From Hymenobacter jejuensis (lineage in GTDB: Bacteria > Bacteroidota > Bacteroidia > Cytophagales > Hymenobacteraceae): a stretch of 64,000 bases of DNA. This document shows, piece by piece, positions 58,777 through 64,000 of the stretch; within the stretch, counting starts at the first letter, position 1, and the number at the start of each line of letters is the position of its first letter. The translations under genes and the position numbers were made by a program. Where the stretch lies: the NCBI RefSeq assembly GCF_006337165.1, contig NZ_CP040896.1, forward strand, positions 3,596,001 through 3,660,000, written 5' to 3'. The notes below the pieces were generated by a model. That model was not told the origin of the DNA. It searched no databases and worked only from the letters and a program-made list of their open reading frames with translations.

Positions 58777-60141
58777 CTAGCGAGCCAAAAGGGCTTCCTG
58801 CCGAACATGTACGGCGCTGTGCTGCCGGAAGCGCCACAATAAGACGCCCGCCACCAGCGACAGGCCCGTCAGCAACCCGATCCAGACGCCCGTCGCGCCC
58901 AGATGCAGCAGGAAGCCCAATGCGTAGCCCAGCGGCAACGCCACGGCCCAGTACGCCAACAACGCCACCACCGAAGGCACTTTCACGTCTTCGAGGCCGC
59001 GCAACGCGCCGAGCCCCACCACCTGAAGACCATCGGAAACCTGAAATAAAGCCGCAATCAGCAGCAGGTTGGAAGCATAAGCCACCACCTGCGGGTCGTG
59101 GTTGTAGAAATATGGAATACGGTTCCGGCCTGCAATCAGCACCAACGCCATCGTGCTCATAAACAAGAACGTAAGCGTGTAGGAAGTGAAACCCGCGTTC
59201 CGCGCGCCCGATAAGTCGCCGAGGCCGCGCAGGTTGCCCACCCGAATAGTTGCCGCCGCCGCGATGCCGCTGGCCGCCATGTACGTCACCGACGCCACAT
59301 TAATGGCAATTTGGTGAGCAGCAAGTGAGGTAGCGCCGAGCCAGCCAATCATGATGGCCGAAAAGCTGAACGCGCCCATCTCGAACATCATCTGCACGCC
59401 AATTGGGGCACCCAATCCGATCAGACGACGCAGCACGGCGGCTTCGGGGTGCAACCAATGGCCGGCGGCTTCGCGGTACGGCCGCAGGCGCGCCGCACGC
59501 AACACGTACAAGCCCATAAATAAGGCCATCAGAATGCGGGCCGTAAGGGTTGCCCATGCTGAGCCCATCAAGCCAAGACGCGGGGCGCCAAAGTGCCCAA
59601 AAATGAGCGCGTAGCACAACAAGGCGTTGATGACGTTGGCCATGATCGACAGGAACATGGCTTGGCGTGTAAGGCCCAGGCCCTCAGCAAATTGCTTAAA
59701 GCCCTGAAATACCATCAGCGGCAGCAACGACACAAACAGCACCCGCACCCACGGTGCCGCCAGCGCCACCACTTCGGCCGGCTGGTGGAGGTGATGCAGC
59801 AAGGGCGCAATCAGGAAGCCGACACCGGCCAGCACCAAGCCCGCCACCGCGCTCAGCCACACGCCGTGCACGAGCAACTCGCCGAGGCGGCGAACGTCGC
59901 GCTTGCCGTCGGCAGCGGCCACGAGGGGCGTGATTCCCATCGAGAGGCCCAAACCCAGCACCATCACCACTGTGTTCACGCTCACGCCCAACGACACGGC
60001 TGCCAGCGGAATCTTGCCGGTTTGGCCCACCATCACGCTGTCGCACACGTTGACCAAGACGTGGCCCAACTGGCTCAGTACCACAGGATAAGCAAGTAAA
60101 AGCGTAGGCTTGATATGCGGGCGGAGCGAGGAAAACTGCAT
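58777..60141 (-). CDS. MATE family multidrug/sodium efflux transporter
   Basis: 454 residues from ATG 60141 (MQFSSLRPHIKPTLLLAYPVVLSQLGHVLVNVCDSVMVGQTG); an upstream frame to 60309 contains the promoter and is not used. Twelve helices in two halves: 'LPLMVFQGFKQFAEGLGLTRQAM' in the first, 'RLIGLGAPIGVQMMFEMGAFSFSAIMIGWLGATSLAAHQIAINVASVTYMAASGIAAAATIRVGN' in the second. NorM-like drug:Na+ or H+ antiporter. Substrates unknown. Confidence 0.95.
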   Translation of the reverse strand: MQFSSLRPHIKPTLLLAYPVVLSQLGHVLVNVCDSVMVGQTGKIPLAAVSLGVSVNTVVMVLGLGLSMGITPLVAAADGKRDVRRLGELLVHGVWLSAVAGLVLAGVGFLIAPLLHHLHQPAEVVALAAPWVRVLFVSLLPLMVFQGFKQFAEGLGLTRQAMFLSIMANVINALLCYALIFGHFGAPRLGLMGSAWATLTARILMALFMGLYVLRAARLRPYREAAGHWLHPEAAVLRRLIGLGAPIGVQMMFEMGAFSFSAIMIGWLGATSLAAHQIAINVASVTYMAASGIAAAATIRVGNLRGLGDLSGARNAGFTSYTLTFLFMSTMALVLIAGRNRIPYFYNHDPQVVAYASNLLLIAALFQVSDGLQVVGLGALRGLEDVKVPSVVALLAYWAVALPLGYALGFLLHLGATGVWIGLLTGLSLVAGVLLWRFRQHSAVHVRQEALLAR

Positions 60142-60166
60142 GACTCGGACGGGTGGAATTGGGCCG

Positions 60167-60174
60167 CAAAGGTA
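60167..60174 (-). promoter_or_regulatory. Bacteroidota -7 box of the MATE gene
   Basis: TACCTTTG on the minus strand, 25 bases before ATG 60141; no -33 TTG at the right distance. Confidence 0.55.
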
Positions 60175-60232
60175 CGACGCCCGCCGCGGGTATTCCCGCT
60201 TTGTCAAGATGTTCCGGCGAAAACCAGTTGCC

Positions 60233-61348
60233 CTAAAACACAGGGGCCGAGGCCAGTGCCTTCCGGATGCGACGTAGCGCCTCTCGCAACGCCTCCTCGG
60301 GTACGGCATACGACAGCCGGACGAACCCCGGGGCGCCGCAGCTGGCCCCGTCTACGACGTCTACGCCGGCTTTGCGCAAGCGCGTTACTAAGCTGGCCGA
60401 CGCGATAATTGGGTCGATGCGAGGCGTTAGGTAAGCGGTAAAATCCGGGAAGGCGTAATACGTGCCTTCAGGAATGTGGCAATGCACATTGGGCAGGTCT
60501 GCCAGGCCATCCAGCAAGATGTTGCGCGTTGTGGCCAGCTGTGCAAGTAACTCACGGGTAATGCTGGCCGAGGCTTTGGTGACGGCTAACGCTGCATGCT
60601 GGTTGGGCGTAGGAACTGCCGCGGCGGTGGAAAATTGCCAGGCCGCGCACACCTGCGCCACGGCCGTCGGGGCCACCAAGTAGCCCACGCCCCAGCCTAC
60701 CAACGCCAGCGATTTGGAGAATCCGTTGACGACAACGTGCTGGGCGTGCGGGTCGGCAAACTCCAGCAGCGAAGGCACCGGCTCCGTGCTGAACGATACC
60801 AAATCGTAGATTTCGTCCGAAATCACCATCAGATTCGGGTGTTGCCGGGTCACGTCCAGAATGGCTTCTACTTCCGCGTGTTTGTAAATGCGGCCCGTGG
60901 GGTTGTTCGGGTTGCTAAACAACAAAATCCGCGTGCGCGGCCCGATAGCTGCTTTCACAGCGGCCGGCGTCAGGGCGTAGTCGTCGGTGCTGTTGAGCGG
61001 GAGGGGGCGCATGTTTCCGCCGGCCTGTTCAATCAGGCTTTTGAACCCAAACCACACCGGGGTTGGCACCAATACTTCGTCGCCGGGACGCAGCAACGTT
61101 TTGAACAAGGCAAACAGCGCCGCTTTGCCGCCCGGCGTCACCACCACTTGTTGCGGCGAGACGCCATAGCCGCTCGAGCGGCGGTAAGTGCTGGCCAAAG
61201 CTTCGCGCAAAGCGGGCAGGCCTTCAATGGGGCTTACAGATAGCTGCCCGCCCTGAATAAGGCGCGTCGCAGCCTCGACGGCCACCGTCGGAGTCGGGAA
61301 ATATCCATAGCCGGATGCTAGGCTAATGACCGCGCTGTGCATGTGCAA
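60233..61348 (-). CDS. Class I/II PLP aminotransferase (or C-S lyase candidate)
   Basis: 371 residues. Fold-type I: 'VSPIEGLPALREALASTYRRSSGYGVSPQQVVVTPGGKAALFALFKTLLRPGDEVLVPTPVW', 'ILLFSNPNNPTGRIY', 'VISDEIYDLVSF', the PLP Lys in 'VVNGFSKSLALVGWGVGYLVAP' (about 230) and C-terminal Arg in 'GFVRLSYAV'. The N-terminus is about 25 residues shorter than in standard aspartate aminotransferases: it starts just before 'VISLASGYGYFPTP', so helix 1 is missing or the enzyme is naturally short. It is 92 bases downstream of egtD on the same strand. A role in ergothioneine C-S cleavage is possible but unproven. Confidence 0.9.
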   Translation of the reverse strand: MHMHSAVISLASGYGYFPTPTVAVEAATRLIQGGQLSVSPIEGLPALREALASTYRRSSGYGVSPQQVVVTPGGKAALFALFKTLLRPGDEVLVPTPVWFGFKSLIEQAGGNMRPLPLNSTDDYALTPAAVKAAIGPRTRILLFSNPNNPTGRIYKHAEVEAILDVTRQHPNLMVISDEIYDLVSFSTEPVPSLLEFADPHAQHVVVNGFSKSLALVGWGVGYLVAPTAVAQVCAAWQFSTAAAVPTPNQHAALAVTKASASITRELLAQLATTRNILLDGLADLPNVHCHIPEGTYYAFPDFTAYLTPRIDPIIASASLVTRLRKAGVDVVDGASCGAPGFVRLSYAVPEEALREALRRIRKALASAPVF

Positions 61349-61418
61349 TTGTGTTAAAAAGCACGTGAACTTAGCAATCTTTGTGAAGTATAAAAATAGG
61401 AGCTTCGGGAGTAATTTA

Positions 61419-61443
61419 TAAACTGTTTACTTTCAATTGATTA
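61419..61443. repeat. 25-bp dispersed palindrome, copy 23 (includes egtD stop)
   Basis: Core TTTACTTTCAA at 61426-61436, left end TAA, right end TTA. Terminal TTA (61441-61443) is the egtD stop codon. Confidence 0.5.
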
Positions 61444-62439
61444 GCTAGTTACATTAAAAATAGCGTCAACGAAATAATCCTTATCATCGGTAAAATATTC
61501 AAGAATTTGCAGATCAGATTGCGCTGCCAAATTGTCGAGAATGGGGCGGGTGAACTTATAGGAATTTTCTGTGTGAATGACCTCCCAGGCCGCGAACTCA
61601 AAGCTTTGTTGCAATGCCGCAATGTTTACGGTCTGAGCCTTCGTACTGACCAGAAATGACCTGACGGCGCCGTCAAGCGGGTCATAATCGGTGTAGTGCT
61701 GCCAGTGGCCCAAGTCGAAATCGGCGCCCAGTTCGCGGTTGAGGCGCACGAGTAAATTAAGATTAAACGAAGCCGTTACGCCTTGCGCATCGTCGTAAGC
61801 CGCCCGGATGATGCGCGGGTCTTTTTGCAGGTCAAAACCGATTAGCAAACGATCGTCGGAAGTGAGCGGACGTGCCAAGCGCCGCAGGAAACGCAGGCGC
61901 TCGTCGGGTAGGAAGTTGCCGATGTTGGAGCCCAAAAACAGCACGGCTTTGCGGCCTGGCCGGGCGGCCATTAAGGCCAGCGCGTCGGCATAGTCAGCTA
62001 CAACGGGTTCGACCGGCAAGTCGGGCAGCTCGGCCTGCAAGCTGGCTACCAGCCCATCGAGGGCGGCGGCAGAAATATCAACAGGCACATACGTAACCTG
62101 CGCCCCGGTTTCGAGCAGGTGCCGCAGCAAGATCTTGGTTTTCAGGCCGTCGCCGGCGCCTAGTTCCAGCAAGAAGAAGGGTTCGTCAGCCTCTTGCGGG
62201 CGCAAGGCCTTCCCGATGGCTTCGCAATGTGCCGTGAGCAGGGCAAACTCGGTGCGCGTGGGATAATACTCCGGCAGCGCCATAATCTGCTGAAACAGGC
62301 GGCTGCCTGCGTCGTCGTAGAAATACATCGACGACAGCGTTTTGGGCGTACGGCTCAGACCTTGGGCTACGTGTTGGGCCAAAAGTTGCGTGGACGTGGG
62401 CGGAAGCAAAGCAGAATCGTGGGCAGTGGAAGTGCGCAT
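61441..62439 (-). CDS. egtD: L-histidine N-alpha-methyltransferase
   Basis: 332 residues from ATG 62439 (MRTSTAHDSALLPPTSTQ). 'LSSMYFYDDAGSRLFQQIMALPEYYPTRTEFALL' is the diagnostic N-terminal block, 'FFLLELGAGDGLKTKILLRHLLE' binds SAM, 'AVLFLGSNIGNF' and 'LIGFDLQKDPRIIRAAYDDAQGVTASFNLNLLVRLNRELGADFDL' follow. It trimethylates histidine to hercynine with SAM, the first step of ergothioneine synthesis. It lies directly downstream of egtB, with 59 bases between. Its stop codon is part of palindrome copy 23. Confidence 0.96.
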   Translation of the reverse strand: MRTSTAHDSALLPPTSTQLLAQHVAQGLSRTPKTLSSMYFYDDAGSRLFQQIMALPEYYPTRTEFALLTAHCEAIGKALRPQEADEPFFLLELGAGDGLKTKILLRHLLETGAQVTYVPVDISAAALDGLVASLQAELPDLPVEPVVADYADALALMAARPGRKAVLFLGSNIGNFLPDERLRFLRRLARPLTSDDRLLIGFDLQKDPRIIRAAYDDAQGVTASFNLNLLVRLNRELGADFDLGHWQHYTDYDPLDGAVRSFLVSTKAQTVNIAALQQSFEFAAWEVIHTENSYKFTRPILDNLAAQSDLQILEYFTDDKDYFVDAIFNVTS

Positions 62440-62473
62440 AGGGGGTACAGCAAGCAAAATTGCCTGTTCAGTT

Positions 62474-62498
62474 TATATTTCTGATAATCAAGTAGTTG
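62474..62498. repeat. 25-bp dispersed palindrome, copy 24
   Basis: Core CTGATAATCAA at 62481-62491, adjacent to the egtB stop (62499-62501). Ends deviate slightly from TAA/TTA. Confidence 0.6.
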
Positions 62499-63803
62499 CT
62501 ATTTGGCCAGCCGAATGCCCGTAAATTGCCAGCGCTTGTCGGCCTGAAAGAAGTTACGGTAGGTAAGCCGGATGTGGCTTTCGGGCGTGGCACAGGAGCC
62601 GCCGCGCAGCACCATCTGATTGATCATGAATTTGCCGTTGTATTCGCCCAACGCACCCGCCGCCCGCTCGTAGCCAGGGTAGGGGTGATAAGCCGAATAC
62701 GTCCATTCCCAAACGTCGCCGAGCAGCTGGTGGCACTGTGCGGGGTCGGCGTCCGGCGATACGGGCTGTGGGTCGAATAGGCCGCTTTCCACGAAGGTGC
62801 CGTTGGCCGCATCAGGGGCAAAGTGACGGGCCGCTATTTCCCATTCCTGTTCGGTGGGCAGGCGGGCACCCACCCAATGCGCGTACGCATCGGCTTCGTA
62901 AAAGCTGACGTGCGTGACGGGCGCTGCCGGGTTGACGGGCTGCAACCCCGAGTGCGTAAAGCGGTGCCAGCCGTTGTCTTTCCGCACCCAATACAGCGGC
63001 GCTTCCCAGTGGGCTGCCTGCACCAGATCCCAGCCTTCGCCGAGCCAGTAGCGAAAATCCTGGTAGCCACCCGCTTCGATAAACTCAATGTATTCGGCAT
63101 TGGTAACCAAGCGGTTCTGAAGCGAGAAATCGGCTACGTACACTTCGTGCGGTGCCTGTTCATTGTCAAAGCAGAAGCCTGTGCCTTCGTAGCCGATGCG
63201 GTGCACGCCGCCGGGCACGGCCAGCCATTGCAGGGGCAGAGTGCGAGCCGGCGCCTCTTGCAAAGCCGCCGGCAGCGGTTGGTAGGCCGGAGCCAAAGGA
63301 CTGGTACTCAGGATGTATTTGATGTCCGTTACCAGCAGCTCTTGGTGTTGCTGCTCGTGTTGCAGGCCCAACTCAAACACGGTGCTAAAGGCCGCCGGCA
63401 GCGTGTCGGTAGTAGCCAAAAGCTGTTGCATGTGCTCGTCGACGTGGGCGCGGTACGCATACACATCTTGCAGCGGCGGGCGCGACAGCGTGCCGCGGTC
63501 GGCGCGGTTGACGCGGCTGCCCAGCGAATTGTAGTACGAATTGAACAGGAACGCGTAGTCGGCGTGATACACGCGGTACCCTGGCAGGTATTCGCCCAGC
63601 AAAAAAGTCTCGAAAAACCAAGTGGTGTGCGCCAAATGCCACTTCGGCGGGCTCACGTCGATAATGGGCTGTACCACAGTGTCTTCGGGGAGCAGCGGGC
63701 GGCACAGGATTTCGGTTTGGCGGCGCACTGCCTGGTAGCGTTCCAGCAGAGAGGCAGGCACCCGGACAGAGGCAGTAGCTGGCGTAGGTTGTGAAGTAGA
63801 CAT
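62499..63803 (-). CDS. egtB: Ergothioneine synthase EgtB (non-haem iron sulfoxide synthase)
   Basis: 434 residues from ATG 63803 (MSTSQPTPATASVRV). The N-terminal DinB-like domain supplies the iron ligands: 'KWHLAHTTWFFETFLL' (first His) and 'GLQHEQQHQELLVTDIKYIL' (HxxxH, about 155). The C-terminal formylglycine-generating-enzyme-like domain has 'VPGGVHRIGYEGTGFCFDNEQAPHEVYVADF', 'GARLPTEQEWEIAAR', 'GDVWEWTYSAYHPYPGY' and 'VLRGGSCATPESHIRLTYRNFF'. It joins hercynine to cysteine or gamma-glutamylcysteine with oxygen. No egtA or egtC is nearby, so use of cysteine directly is possible (inference). Confidence 0.95.
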   Translation of the reverse strand: MSTSQPTPATASVRVPASLLERYQAVRRQTEILCRPLLPEDTVVQPIIDVSPPKWHLAHTTWFFETFLLGEYLPGYRVYHADYAFLFNSYYNSLGSRVNRADRGTLSRPPLQDVYAYRAHVDEHMQQLLATTDTLPAAFSTVFELGLQHEQQHQELLVTDIKYILSTSPLAPAYQPLPAALQEAPARTLPLQWLAVPGGVHRIGYEGTGFCFDNEQAPHEVYVADFSLQNRLVTNAEYIEFIEAGGYQDFRYWLGEGWDLVQAAHWEAPLYWVRKDNGWHRFTHSGLQPVNPAAPVTHVSFYEADAYAHWVGARLPTEQEWEIAARHFAPDAANGTFVESGLFDPQPVSPDADPAQCHQLLGDVWEWTYSAYHPYPGYERAAGALGEYNGKFMINQMVLRGGSCATPESHIRLTYRNFFQADKRWQFTGIRLAK

Positions 63804-63825
63804 GGCAAGCAAGGAAAGGACAGTG

Positions 63826-63840
63826 CTGAGGTAACCTCAG
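63826..63840. promoter_or_regulatory. Perfect inverted repeat upstream of egtB
   Basis: CTGAGGT-A-ACCTCAG, 22 bases upstream of the egtB ATG. A plausible operator for the egt genes, or a 5' mRNA hairpin. It differs from the dispersed palindrome and I saw no second copy. Confidence 0.4.
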
Positions 63841-64000
63841 AACGTACGTGAAGTTTTGTCCAATAGCTACAAAAGCAAGAGCGGCACGAGCTAAGCTCGA
63901 CCAGTATTTAGCGCAGCACTTGCTTTTTAGTACGTAGAAGGTCGTCAGTAGTAAGTGGTATTTTGTGCAATAGCGAGAATATTTTGGATATTTTTTCAGC

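Noticed and set aside
1374..62498. Reading the dispersed palindromes as a CRISPR array or integron attC sites
   Set aside because: Copies are single, kilobases apart, variable in sequence, with no spacers, cas genes, integrase or cassette structure.
1..64000. tRNA, rRNA, riboswitch or prophage
   Set aside because: I looked for cloverleaf-type sequences, conserved rRNA blocks, known riboswitch cores and phage structural proteins and recognised none; a dedicated RNA search was not possible.

Overview
The window reads as a chromosomal segment of a Bacteroidota bacterium, most likely Hymenobacter or a close relative (inference). The evidence is moderately high GC, exact Bacteroidota -7 promoter boxes (TAnnTTTG) in front of ten genes, a type IX secretion plug-like protein (DUF5103), a TonB-dependent receptor with a carboxypeptidase-like N-terminal domain, a DUF3276 PUR-like protein, DUF4296 and DUF3822 proteins, and menaquinone synthesis. 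No phage, plasmid, CRISPR, rRNA or tRNA was recognised.

Layout. 1-3.2 kb: the start of a LytS-type histidine kinase running off the left edge, two membrane proteins and two secreted proteins. 3.4-14.7 kb: menaquinone genes on the minus strand (menE, menB, menD, menF and a MenI-like thioesterase). menE is split from menB by a 5-kb accessory block containing one very AT-rich secreted protein, a lipase maturation factor-like protein, a class III nucleotidyl cyclase and a secreted sugar-isomerase-like protein. 14.7-22.4 kb, plus strand: a histidine phosphatase, pyruvate dehydrogenase E2, a TonB receptor, HslV, a membrane protein and a bacterial deoxyhypusine synthase homologue. 22.5-31 kb: a DUF937-OmpA fusion, small membrane and phosphoesterase genes, an AsmA-like protein and a PAS protein. 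31-40 kb: an ABC-F ATPase, a hydrolase-TPR fusion, DUF5103, an M48 protease and YchF. 40-50 kb: DUF3276, DUF58, a base-excision glycosylase, phosphoesterases, a Na+/H+ antiporter, threonine aldolase, two Nudix proteins and coaD. 50-60 kb: a thioesterase, a RecD-like helicase, DUF1573, YggS, a shortened Bat-like operon (DUF58, BatX-like, BatA-like), CsaA, DUF922 and a MATE pump. 60-64 kb: an ergothioneine module (egtB, egtD) followed by a PLP aminotransferase.

The most unusual signal is not a gene. A 25-bp AT-rich imperfect palindrome occurs at least 24 times. Its core is close to TTGATNNTCAA, and 16 copies have the full form with TAA at the left end and TTA at the right end. In seven copies a terminal TAA is itself the stop codon of the adjacent gene. 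Six further copies lie in frame inside coding sequences (menE, menD, menF, ychF, the glycosylase gene and batX-like), where they impose AT-rich codons. Separately, three long REP-like hairpins are present. Two of them, of one family, sit in both long intergenic gaps of the menF-menD-menB run.
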